A stretch of 64,000 nt of DNA, taken from Prevotella sp. UBA2725. Its GTDB lineage: Bacteria > Bacteroidota > Bacteroidia > Bacteroidales > Bacteroidaceae. The notes under the pieces are model-generated. The model worked only from the letters and a program-made list of their open reading frames with translations, was not told the origin of the DNA and did no database searches. Where the stretch lies: positions 1 to 64,000 of the forward strand of contig DEKJ01000057.1 of the NCBI GenBank assembly GCA_002353825.1, written 5' to 3'. Positions within the stretch are counted from its first letter, which is position 1, and each line of letters begins with the position of its first letter. The position numbers and the translations under genes are program-made. Below are positions 8,392 through 14,926 of this stretch, one piece after another.

Positions 8392-9151
8392 CCGGAAAAA
8401 GAAAAACTCGTCCAAGGTCAACTATATCAAGCTTGACGAGACTGATTCTACAAGCACTTATCTCTCCCAGCATCTTGCTGAGTTGGAGGCAGACAAGGCA
8501 GATTTTGTTGTTGTCTCAACTGAGTTTCAGACAGCCGGAAGAGGGCAGGGTACAAACAGTTGGGAGAGTGAGCGTGGCAAGAACCTGCTTTCCTCTATTC
8601 TCTGTCATCCTGTGTGGGTACCGTTGCATGCACAGTTCCTCATCTCAGAGGCCGTGGCACTGACCCTTCACGATGTATTGTCGCAATACACCGACGGCAT
8701 CACCATCAAATGGCCGAACGATATCTATTGGAAAGACAAAAAAATCAGTGGTACCATCATTGAGAATAGTCTTTCGCAAGGTCATATCCGCAACTGTATC
8801 ATTGGAACGGGTATCGATGTCAACCAGCAGGAGTTCCACAGTGATGCACCCAATCCTGTGTCGTTGTATCAGATCATTGGCAAGGAGACCGACCGGGATG
8901 CCTTGCTGAAGAAGATCGTTGAGGTCTTCCAGTCCTATCTGCTCGACCTCCGCAATGGCAACTACGAGAAGATTGTGTCGCTCTATACCTCTTATCTCTA
9001 TCGCGCTCACGGTTACTTTAAGTATCGCGATAAGGATGGGGAGTTTGAAGCTGCCCTTGTGGAGGTGGAAGATGACGGCCATCTCATCCTTCATGACCGT
9101 GAAGGTCATATCCGCAGTTATGCTTTCAAGGAAGTGGAGTTCGTCTTATGA
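8366..9151 (+). CDS. birA: Biotin--[acetyl-CoA-carboxylase] ligase, no DNA-binding domain
   Basis: Activates biotin to biotinyl-AMP and attaches it to the lysine of biotin carboxyl carrier proteins. The 261-residue protein contains TDSTSTYL, the biotinyl-AMP loop TAGRGQGTNSWES (GRGRxG-like), IKWPNDIYWKDKKISG with its catalytic Lys, and IGTGIDVNQ. It lacks the N-terminal helix-turn-helix of E. coli BirA, so it is a class I ligase that should not act as a repressor. The start lies inside yraN (26-bp overlap) and fits translational coupling. Confidence 0.95.
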   Translation: MRSILSLFDRKKKNSSKVNYIKLDETDSTSTYLSQHLAELEADKADFVVVSTEFQTAGRGQGTNSWESERGKNLLSSILCHPVWVPLHAQFLISEAVALTLHDVLSQYTDGITIKWPNDIYWKDKKISGTIIENSLSQGHIRNCIIGTGIDVNQQEFHSDAPNPVSLYQIIGKETDRDALLKKIVEVFQSYLLDLRNGNYEKIVSLYTSYLYRAHGYFKYRDKDGEFEAALVEVEDDGHLILHDREGHIRSYAFKEVEFVL

Positions 9152-9185
9152 CGAATTCCTTTTTTTTGATGGTACGTATAAACAC

Positions 9186-9221
9186 AAAAAAAACGGTCGC
9201 CGTTTCACAACGCCTACCGTT
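9186..9221 (-). terminator. Intrinsic terminator of predicted small RNA
   Basis: On the minus strand AACGGT pairs with ACCGTT, with an inner GCGTT/AACGGC stem (one bulge), followed by a run of eight Ts. Confidence 0.65.
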
Positions 9222-9319
9222 ACCTAAAAACAATCTATCAAAACCTAAAAACTAAAAACCTATATGAAAAATCTACTAACCTATTCTTAATCTTGTTGAG
9301 GTATTACCCTCTTGTTTAC
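9186..9319 (-). ncRNA. Predicted small RNA, ~130 nt, convergent with birA
   Basis: The sequence shows a complete small transcription unit on the minus strand. A TTG lies 20 bases upstream of the -7 element TACCTTTG (9332-9325). After ~100 AT-rich bases comes a stem-loop (AACGGT...ACCGTT, 9221-9192) followed by eight Ts. No plausible minus-strand coding frame is visible between them. The body has repeated TAGGTTTTTAG-like motifs and could bind other RNAs. I cannot match it to a named family with certainty; a 6S-like or other Bacteroidales sRNA is possible. The opposite strand contains an eight-codon frame MKNLLTYS that I consider incidental. Confidence 0.55.
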
Positions 9320-9324
9320 GAGTG

Positions 9325-9332
9325 CAAAGGTA
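9325..9332 (-). promoter_or_regulatory. Promoter -7 element of predicted small RNA
   Basis: TACCTTTG on the minus strand with TTG at the -33 position 20 bases away. No protein gene follows within 170 bp on this strand. Confidence 0.6.
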
Positions 9333-9482
9333 GTGACATTTTCAATTCTCACCAAGAGTTTTCCGCATAAATCTCTAATATTTTTGCAATTATTGATATA
9401 AATCAATCAATTGTGTGCGTACACGACATAAAAGTTTCGTCTTTGTCATCTTTTGGCATAACTGCATTGTAACATTGCAGGC

Positions 9483-10319
9483 ATGAAGAATAAGTTAGAC
9501 ATAAGAAACTATCTCGGCTCGCTGCCAGACAACAATGACACGAAGCGCGACATTGTCTACAAGACGGAGAAGCGCATCAAAGCGTTGTGTGGCAGTGAGC
9601 CGTTTTGTCGTCTTCCCCGGTTGAATGAAGCAGAGTGGGAGTTGCTGACTACGCTGATCGGTATCCGTGAAGAGGCAATGAACGAGTTGCTGGTTCCCAG
9701 TTCTTATGAGGTAGAGGTCATGCGCAAGCTGAACGACAAGTTGTTTAAGATCACCAATGAACTCTATGCACGGGCTTTCACGATGTGGAAGACGCTGAAC
9801 AATTCGGAACTGAAGCCGCACCTTTACAACTATTTGCTGGAAGGATGTATCGACTTTGAGTGGGATGGCTTTGATACTGTCAGAACGCTCGACAATGACG
9901 GTTGGTACGGCTCGGACTTCAACTATATGCTATGGTTGCTCAGTGAATATCAACACCAAGATTATCACTGTACGGATCATCTTCACGACATCGTCGAGAA
10001 TTTCGATGAGAAGGAAAACGAGGCAAAGAAGGACTTGACGAACTTCCTCGATGATGGGAAAACATGGGCAGAAGGCAGATACATGACGAAGCCGGAATTT
10101 GGCGATATCTGCTTCTGTTATCTCATGCATGCCGTGTGTACTCACTTCTGTTACTCTCTTCCTGATGTTATGCACATGGATAATTTGGTCATCCGCGTGC
10201 ATCTTGAATACGACAAAGCGTTTAGCGACGCTCGATTGCAAAGCGGCTATTACGCCGGAGAGTGCGATGAGCAAACGCGCCACATATGCGGCGGTAACGC
10301 GCCACATATGCGGCGGTAA
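9483..10319 (+). CDS. Hypothetical protein with repeat-derived C-terminus
   Basis: 278 residues with no recognisable domain; cytoplasmic, acidic and mostly helical, with no signal peptide or membrane segment. Motifs that might help a search are YLLEGCIDFEWDGFDTV, YHCTDHLHDIVENFDEKEN and LDDGKTWAEGRYMTKPEFG. The last residues (TRHICGGNAPHMRR) are encoded by a 22-bp tandem repeat that runs past the stop codon, so the native C-terminus was probably shorter or altered by repeat expansion. No clear TAnnTTTG element precedes it. The 330 bp upstream hold the predicted minus-strand RNA. Confidence 0.65.
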   Translation: MKNKLDIRNYLGSLPDNNDTKRDIVYKTEKRIKALCGSEPFCRLPRLNEAEWELLTTLIGIREEAMNELLVPSSYEVEVMRKLNDKLFKITNELYARAFTMWKTLNNSELKPHLYNYLLEGCIDFEWDGFDTVRTLDNDGWYGSDFNYMLWLLSEYQHQDYHCTDHLHDIVENFDEKENEAKKDLTNFLDDGKTWAEGRYMTKPEFGDICFCYLMHAVCTHFCYSLPDVMHMDNLVIRVHLEYDKAFSDARLQSGYYAGECDEQTRHICGGNAPHMRR

Positions 10320-10340
10320 TGCGACGCATATGAGGCGGAA
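10275..10340 (+). repeat. 22-bp tandem repeat, three units
   Basis: Two identical 22-bp units (10275-10296, 10297-10318) and a third diverged unit (10319-10340). Each is a near-palindrome centred on CATATG (CGCCACATATGCGGCG). The first two units encode the C-terminus of the preceding gene and supply its stop codon. Confidence 0.85.
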
Positions 10341-10415
10341 ACGCGTCACGGCCGAGGCGCGATGTCACTATATCGTAATGGCATGTTGAATCAATAACAA
10401 CAAAAGGACAAAATT

Positions 10416-10462
10416 ATGGATTTTGAAGTAACAATAGATAATAGGTTCTTCCGATATTCGGG
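10416..10462 (+). other. Possible start of a small or broken gene
   Basis: An ATG at 10416 preceded by AAAGGACAAAATT opens a frame (MDFEVTIDNRFFRYSGW) that runs directly into the family 1 repeat and continues as repeat translation to 10640. The first ~16 codons look gene-like with an acceptable ribosome-binding region; the rest is repeat. This may be a remnant of a gene truncated by repeat insertion. Confidence 0.3.
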
Positions 10463-10464
10463 TT

Positions 10465-10740
10465 GGCAAGAGCCCCGAAGGGGGGCAACTTGGTTAGCCC
10501 CACGTGAGGCACAGCCGAAACGTGGGGGCGGAGTGATGAGCGTACGTTGCAAACCGGCCTCGAAGAGGGCGAACCTGAAACTCACACAAAACCAGCGTCC
10601 CGTTAAGGTTCGCCCTCTGCGAGGCCACCGTTCAGGTTAAACCGCTTGACCCTAACCCACAGGTTGCGTCGCTGCGCTCCTTACCTGGGGCTAACCATGT
10701 TCAACCTCTTCGAGGTTGTTCCCGCGAGTCAACCCAGAGA
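10465..10740. repeat. Composite dispersed repeat, family 1 copy B
   Basis: Same modules as the copy at 7.2 kb in the same order: GGTTAGCCCCACGTGAGGC, GCCTCGAAGAGGGCGAACCT, then the inverse arms GGTTCGCCCTCTGCGAGGCC and GCTCCTTACCTGGGGCTAACC. The arms differ by a few substitutions, and the central loop (AAACTCACACAAAACC...) is unrelated to that of copy A. Confidence 0.8.
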
Positions 10741-10812
10741 CCAGAAGAATAAAAAATAGAGGAATGCACAAAAATAATCTTCAAAACAGTTGGCAGATTA
10801 AGAAATATTTCA

Positions 10813-10820
10813 TAAATTTG
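10813..10820 (+). promoter_or_regulatory. Promoter -7 element of lipoprotein/toxin operon
   Basis: TAAATTTG with TTG at 10790-10792, exactly 20 bases upstream. It drives a transcript with a leader of about 115 bases before the lipoprotein ATG. Confidence 0.65.
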
Positions 10821-10825
10821 CCTAT

Positions 10826-10942
10826 GGATAGCGATTAAGTAGGACCACATCCTACAGCGTCGCTTTCCGAGTCGCAAGATACGTTTTGTGCACTCGTGCA
10901 GACAACACTGTTCAAAGAAGTGTATTAATAATTTCTGAACCT
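10826..10942 (+). promoter_or_regulatory. Structured 5' leader of lipoprotein/toxin operon
   Basis: The leader contains nested pairings. An outer AGCGA/TCGCT pair (10830-10834 with 10860-10864) encloses a perfect six-pair hairpin GTAGGA-CCACA-TCCTAC (10839-10855). A second hairpin around TTGTGCACTCGTGCAGACAA (~10886-10905) follows. A long structured leader is unusual here, since most promoters in this window lie within about 40 bases of the start codon. It could control translation or be a processed small RNA. Confidence 0.4.
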
Positions 10943-11989
10943 ATGTTTAAAACCTTGAGTAATCAAATTTGGTGGTTTTTATGCGCTATCATCACTTGTC
11001 TTTGCGTTTATGGTTGCAGTTCCACAAAACTTACGCCACAAGAAGCAATGACTAAGTTTAAAGAGTATACTCCGAAGGAAGGTGCTGAGTATTATATGGA
11101 TAACCGCGATGATTATTCATTTCTTGATACATTATATCAAGACTCTATTATGCCTGCTGTCCTATCTTGTAATTATTTTGATATGGACAGTGTCGCTTAT
11201 GTACTGAAAGGCACTACTTTTGAAAAAGAAATACAACCTGTACGTAATCAGAAAAGGAACACATTAATAAATCAGATCGAAGAAGAGTTAGCCTCCAATA
11301 GAGATAAGCAATGTCAGGCTTTTCAAGAATGTTATCTTCCTTCTCTGGAGATGAGTATTGACTCTATGCTGCAAGAGGATGTATCAGATATTATGGATGA
11401 TTATGCTGGTGGCTTCTTGAATTACAAAAAGCTTATCTTTTTCTTTGGTAGAAATAGAAACGACTTCAAAAAAATGTTCTGGGAGAAGTTTGATACGCTT
11501 AAATATCAAGACCAGATAAGGAGTTACATTAACAACTTCTTCGATAATCTTAATAATGAGCAGAATGCGTATAGCATTCAAATGACGGGGAAAGCGTTTA
11601 AGTATAATGCTTCAATATCTACGCCTTCATTTCCTGTTGGCCTTTCTCAGAGTACTCTTAGATACGTAAAGAAATATACCTCTAAGCAAAAGAATGAAAT
11701 GGTTAAGGAAGCAGTAAAGGATTATGTCGTTCCGATGGCAGTCAGTGCTGTGAGTGGAGGTCTAGGTACGTTATATGACATCGGTAATACCGCTTACGAT
11801 GTAAACGATGTTATTAAACAGATTAAGAATGCGAAGATTGATGATGATGAAATGGTAAAATATATATGTGAGCATGATGTAGCCTATCAGATAAAGAATT
11901 TCTATCTTGATAAATGGGTTCGTCAAGTACTTCAGCAGGTGAGGGAATCTAATCAGGAATTATATCGTCAAGTTGTTAATAATCTATGA
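10943..11989 (+). CDS. Uncharacterised lipoprotein coupled to exported nuclease toxin
   Basis: 348 residues beginning MFKTLSNQIWWFLCAII with a lipobox at VYGC, so an outer-membrane or periplasmic lipoprotein is expected. An in-frame ATG 19 codons upstream is less likely because it would place the signal peptide internally. The mature part is mostly helical and acidic; a glycine/hydrophobic stretch (VVPMAVSAVSGGLGTLYDIG, ~270-290) might touch a membrane. I recognise no family. The stop codon overlaps the next start (ATGA), so translation is coupled to the putative toxin. Roles as carrier, surface anchor or periplasmic protector are all possible. The gene is visibly AT-richer than its neighbours and sits next to a large repeat, which suggests transfer. 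Confidence 0.6.
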   Translation: MFKTLSNQIWWFLCAIITCLCVYGCSSTKLTPQEAMTKFKEYTPKEGAEYYMDNRDDYSFLDTLYQDSIMPAVLSCNYFDMDSVAYVLKGTTFEKEIQPVRNQKRNTLINQIEEELASNRDKQCQAFQECYLPSLEMSIDSMLQEDVSDIMDDYAGGFLNYKKLIFFFGRNRNDFKKMFWEKFDTLKYQDQIRSYINNFFDNLNNEQNAYSIQMTGKAFKYNASISTPSFPVGLSQSTLRYVKKYTSKQKNEMVKEAVKDYVVPMAVSAVSGGLGTLYDIGNTAYDVNDVIKQIKNAKIDDDEMVKYICEHDVAYQIKNFYLDKWVRQVLQQVRESNQELYRQVVNNL

Positions 11990-13125
11990 AGAAATATTGT
12001 CTCTTATTATTATTGTTGATAGGTATTAGCCTCTATTGTTGGGGCCAAGCACGTGCTGTTGAACGTGTTGCTGAACATTTCTCAGAACGGACTGCGAAAG
12101 AGGCTGCTTTGGATATTGCCAAAAGGCAAACTTACAAAGAACTTCTCCGAGAGGGTATCGAACGTACAGGTAGAAAATTCACAGGAGAAGCATTAGGTAG
12201 GCAAGTCGCTAAGCGTGCTATTAGGGAGGAACTGCTTAAAAAGATTGAGAAAGAGGGCGTAGAGTCTTTCCTTGAATATGGAAGCAAAAAAGCCCTGATG
12301 ACTTTGGAGCGTACCGGATCATCTGTAATCAAAGAACATATGTTAGCAGATGAAGTTGAAAATGCATCTAAGAAGAGCGCTTACCATTTGGCGATAGAGC
12401 AGGCGGGCCTTAAAAATGAAAAAAATGTCGCGGAAAGAAGTGGCGAAAATATTGCAAAGAAATTTGCAAGGGAAGAGAACGAGGCAATTGTCGCTAAGTA
12501 TGCAGAGAAAGCTGGGCTCAACAAATCTCTCCAAAATAAGTTATTGAGAGAGATGTCTGCAAATGATAGATTGGCAGAATTAATACACAATGACCCTGAA
12601 TTTAACATTAAAAGATGGAAGAATACGAGAAATCATGTTGACAAGTTAAAATTGACTAGAGATGCACGGGGTAAGGCCCCCACTAATGCGAATAACTATG
12701 CTGGAAATACGTTTTATTTCGAACCGGGATTAAATAACAATGTTGCAGCCGCACTAAGAACAAAAGGTAAATATAACGATTGTACTTTAGAGGATTTGGT
12801 AAAATTAGACAAAGAATTCCCTAATGGTGTACCATTCACTAAAGAAGGATTCCCTGATTTTATAGCAGCTGGTGCTTGCAAGATGAAGCCCAATGGTGAG
12901 CCTATTATAGTAACCTTTAAAGATGGCTTTTTAGGAACCCGAGAGAAGGATTTTGCATATGCGGACAAAGAAGCGAGAAAAATGTTAGGTGTTTCAGGTA
13001 ATGTAAATATAAGGTATGGCTATACCTGGCATCATCTTCCAGGAAAGCCTGACAGAATGGTTTTGGTTCGCGACGATGTACATAGTATTGTAAAGCATTC
13101 TGGAGGTTTTGCGCTCAACAAGTAA
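11986..13125 (+). CDS. Sec-exported protein with C-terminal WHH-type (HNH/EndoVII) nuclease toxin domain
   Basis: 379 residues. The N-terminal signal peptide MKKYCLLLLLLIGISLYCWG has no good lipobox, so type I cleavage near residue 22-24 is expected. Residues ~25-220 are Ala/Glu/Lys/Arg-rich helices, probably coiled coil. From ~225 the sequence follows the HNH toxin pattern: GNTFYFEPG, then FPNGVPFTKEGFPDF, then a zone ending YGYTWHHLPGKPDRMVLV, RDDVHSIVKHSGG. The WHH triad (W348 H349 H350), H366 and H371 match the WHH family of polymorphic-toxin nucleases, expected to cut DNA. No T9SS C-terminal domain, VgrG, PAAR, Rhs or LXG module is present, so delivery is unclear. It is translationally coupled to the upstream lipoprotein. 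Confidence 0.7.
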   Translation: MKKYCLLLLLLIGISLYCWGQARAVERVAEHFSERTAKEAALDIAKRQTYKELLREGIERTGRKFTGEALGRQVAKRAIREELLKKIEKEGVESFLEYGSKKALMTLERTGSSVIKEHMLADEVENASKKSAYHLAIEQAGLKNEKNVAERSGENIAKKFAREENEAIVAKYAEKAGLNKSLQNKLLREMSANDRLAELIHNDPEFNIKRWKNTRNHVDKLKLTRDARGKAPTNANNYAGNTFYFEPGLNNNVAAALRTKGKYNDCTLEDLVKLDKEFPNGVPFTKEGFPDFIAAGACKMKPNGEPIIVTFKDGFLGTREKDFAYADKEARKMLGVSGNVNIRYGYTWHHLPGKPDRMVLVRDDVHSIVKHSGGFALNK

Positions 13126-13173
13126 AACTGATACGCACATTATTATTTTATTTGTTTAGTGCTTAGTCACCTC

Positions 13174-13216
13174 TTGGCACACCCGTGTATTACCTTTGCA
13201 CGCGTAACCAATTAAG
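13174..13216 (+). promoter_or_regulatory. Promoter cassette, copy 1 (small membrane protein)
   Basis: TTGGCACACC (13174-13183), seven bases, then TACCTTTG (13191-13198), five bases, then GTAACCAATTAA. The same arrangement recurs at 13622-13664 before the zinc-ribbon gene. The -7 element is canonical. The shared TTGGCACACC block sits closer than a normal -33 element and may be an operator or activator site. Confidence 0.6.
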
Positions 13217-13224
13217 TGACAGAG

Positions 13225-13437
13225 ATGATGAATATTTTATTGGACAGCAACAAGTATTGGCTATCGCTACCGGAACCGTTGACGCTTTTCGGCAATCTGG
13301 TGGCGATAGGGGCGGGCATTGTTGGCTTTTATTTTTGCAGACTTTTGACAAAGCAGTGGAAAGATGAGATGACGATGAAGCGGATGGGGATGATCTGTGG
13401 CGGATGGTTGATAGCTGTGGGGCTCGTGCTCGGATGA
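13225..13437 (+). CDS. Small membrane protein, unknown function
   Basis: About 70 residues starting MMNILLDSNKYW; ATGs at 13225 and 13228 are both possible. Two hydrophobic segments (LTLFGNLVAIGAGIVGFYF and MICGGWLIAVGLVLG) flank a charged stretch (KQWKDEMTMKR), consistent with a two-pass inner-membrane protein. It has its own promoter cassette and follows the toxin gene by 100 bp. Location alone would allow an immunity role, but immunity to a DNA-cutting toxin is usually a soluble protein, so that idea is weak. Confidence 0.5.
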   Translation: MMNILLDSNKYWLSLPEPLTLFGNLVAIGAGIVGFYFCRLLTKQWKDEMTMKRMGMICGGWLIAVGLVLG

Positions 13438-13454
13438 CTAAAAAGAATCATGGA

Positions 13455-13540
13455 GTAAAGCCTCTCCCCAGCCAACTCTCTTCGGTTCCCCCGTTATCGG
13501 GGGACAGGAATCCCGTAGGGAGGGAGAAATACCCAGACGC
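13455..13540. repeat. GC-rich dispersed repeat (CTCCCC/GGGAGG type)
   Basis: A CCTCTCCCCAGCC stretch pairs imperfectly with a downstream GTAGGGAGGGAG, enclosing CCCCCGTTATCGGGGG, a perfect short hairpin. Similar elements occur at 34.99-35.08, 61.08-61.13, 61.81-61.96 and 63.44-63.71 kb. The rest of the gap to 13620 holds AAAGCCGATGC-like direct repeats. Confidence 0.6.
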
Positions 13541-13621
13541 GTCGTGGAAAGTCGTGAAAAGCCGATGCGGAAAGAAAAGATGCGAAAAGCCGATGCAAAG
13601 ATACTTGGCCGTTGCCAACAT

Positions 13622-13664
13622 TTGGCACACCTTGTTGCTAACTTTGCGGCTGTAAACCAATTAA
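13622..13664 (+). promoter_or_regulatory. Promoter cassette, copy 2 (zinc-ribbon/WYL operon)
   Basis: TTGGCACACC (13622-13631), seven bases, TAACTTTG (13639-13646), five bases, GTAAACCAATTAA. Order and spacing match the cassette at 13174. A strong ribosome-binding site (AGGAGG) follows at 13668-13673. Confidence 0.6.
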
Positions 13665-13680
13665 AATAGGAGGTAGATAT

Positions 13681-13893
13681 ATGTGTGTGTTTGCATGGTA
13701 TCGCTACACGTGTATGGACTGCGGAAAGACGTGGACGGGCGCTCATGGAGATCTGATAACTAATCCTAGAGATATTTTCCCGGTATGTCCGAAGTGCGGA
13801 AGTCGGCATGTTGAACAAAAGGTAATTGGAGTCGGTGATCCATTGACAGGTACAGTAATTGATTTTATAAAAAAATTGCTTGGAAAGAAATAA
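13681..13893 (+). CDS. Small zinc-ribbon protein
   Basis: 70 residues with two CxxC knuckles (C11/C14 and C36/C39) that should bind one zinc ion, then a basic amphipathic tail (IDFIKKLLGKK). The ribosome-binding site AGGAGG is unusually close to consensus for this phylum. The stop overlaps the next ATG by one base (TAATG), so it is co-translated with the WYL regulator. It may bind nucleic acid or act as a partner of the regulator; there is no direct evidence for either. Confidence 0.7.
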   Translation: MCVFAWYRYTCMDCGKTWTGAHGDLITNPRDIFPVCPKCGSRHVEQKVIGVGDPLTGTVIDFIKKLLGKK

Positions 13894-14825
13894 TGAATAC
13901 ACGGACAAAGTTCTATTGTTGGCTCATTGGAAAGCTTGAGCACAGGAAGATGACGCTGCAAGAGATCATTGATGAGTGGTCGAAGGCAGCCAGCAATCTC
14001 GATGATAAGGAACTCAGTACACGCACCTTCCATCGTTATCGAGATGAGATCGCGTCGATGTTCGGCATTGAGATCGAGTGCGATAAGGCCAATGGCTATC
14101 GATATTATATCCATCGGGACCGTTATACCGATACAGAGGTCACCGACTGGATGCTGTCAGCGTTGCGCATCGCTTCCCTCGGCGATACACTGAAATATCA
14201 CAGTAAAGTCGTATTAGAGGAGGCACCGCAAAACACAGAGTATCTTGATGACATCCTTGGAGCCATTGACAAGCATTATTCGCTGCGGTTCCGTTATCGC
14301 AATCCCTATGCGGAGGAGTATGATATGGAGATTGTACCGACCTTTGTTCGATTGTTTCATCAACGCTGGTATGTTATCGGCGCGCGGGTGAAGGACGAGG
14401 CTCCGCGAGTTCTACCTTTCGACCGCATCAGCAATATGGAGGTGGTCTGCAAGAAGCATACGCTGTCGCCGGAGACGCGTAAGCGATTGAGTCCCGACAA
14501 CTTCTATGACGGTTGCTTTGGTATCATCCGACAAGACAATCTGCCGGTGCTCGATGTTCGTATCCGTGTTTTCTTCCCGGAGAACAACTATATCGACGAG
14601 GTGCCTTTGCATGAGAGTCAACGGAAGATATGCGATGCAGAGGATCATTCGTATACTGACTATAGTCTGCGTGTAGCAGCCACCCGTGACTTTGAGCAAG
14701 AGTTGCTGTGGCATGGCCGGAAGATCATTGTTCTTAGTCCTGACAGCCTCAAGCAAGAGATGATAGGCATCTTAAAGGATATGACGGAGAGCTACGAGAC
14801 GAAGCGAAATACGTGCGAGGAATAG
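13893..14825 (+). CDS. WYL domain transcriptional regulator
   Basis: 310 residues. The N-terminal ~80 form a winged-helix DNA-binding region (STRTFHRYRDEIASMFGIEIECD). The WYL domain (~125-200) shows YSLRFRYRNPY, then LFHQRWYVIGARV and VLPFDRISNMEV, the usual ligand-binding core. A C-terminal WCX-like extension follows. WYL proteins respond to nucleic-acid or nucleotide ligands and often control stress, DNA repair or defence genes. Nearby targets could be its own operon and the upstream small membrane gene, which share a promoter cassette. The stop is followed within 40 bp by the pyrH promoter. Confidence 0.9.
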   Translation: MNTRTKFYCWLIGKLEHRKMTLQEIIDEWSKAASNLDDKELSTRTFHRYRDEIASMFGIEIECDKANGYRYYIHRDRYTDTEVTDWMLSALRIASLGDTLKYHSKVVLEEAPQNTEYLDDILGAIDKHYSLRFRYRNPYAEEYDMEIVPTFVRLFHQRWYVIGARVKDEAPRVLPFDRISNMEVVCKKHTLSPETRKRLSPDNFYDGCFGIIRQDNLPVLDVRIRVFFPENNYIDEVPLHESQRKICDAEDHSYTDYSLRVAATRDFEQELLWHGRKIIVLSPDSLKQEMIGILKDMTESYETKRNTCEE

Positions 14826-14866
14826 AAAAAAGCGGGAAAGCATTTGCGGCATCGCGCAAAATGTTT

Positions 14867-14874
14867 TATCTTTG
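14867..14874 (+). promoter_or_regulatory. Promoter -7 element of pyrH
   Basis: TATCTTTG with TTTG at about 14843-14846, 20 bases upstream. The leader is about 45 bases. Confidence 0.65.
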
Positions 14875-14926
14875 TGGACGTATAGTATAACGAAACGTAT
14901 AAACGAACATAATAATAAAACAAGAA

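Noticed and set aside
9262..9290. Eight-codon leader peptide MKNLLTYS on the plus strand
   Set aside because: No promoter, terminator or attenuator is seen on that strand; the minus-strand RNA unit explains the sequence better.
10416..10640. A 74-codon gene after the 22-bp array
   Set aside because: Only the first ~16 codons look gene-like; the rest is translation of a dispersed repeat also present where no gene exists. Kept only as a low-confidence remnant.
13622..13640. Sigma-54 promoter (TTGGCACACCTTGTTGC)
   Set aside because: The GG-GC spacing is one base too long, the sister cassette at 13174 lacks the GC, and both contain a canonical TAnnTTTG element.
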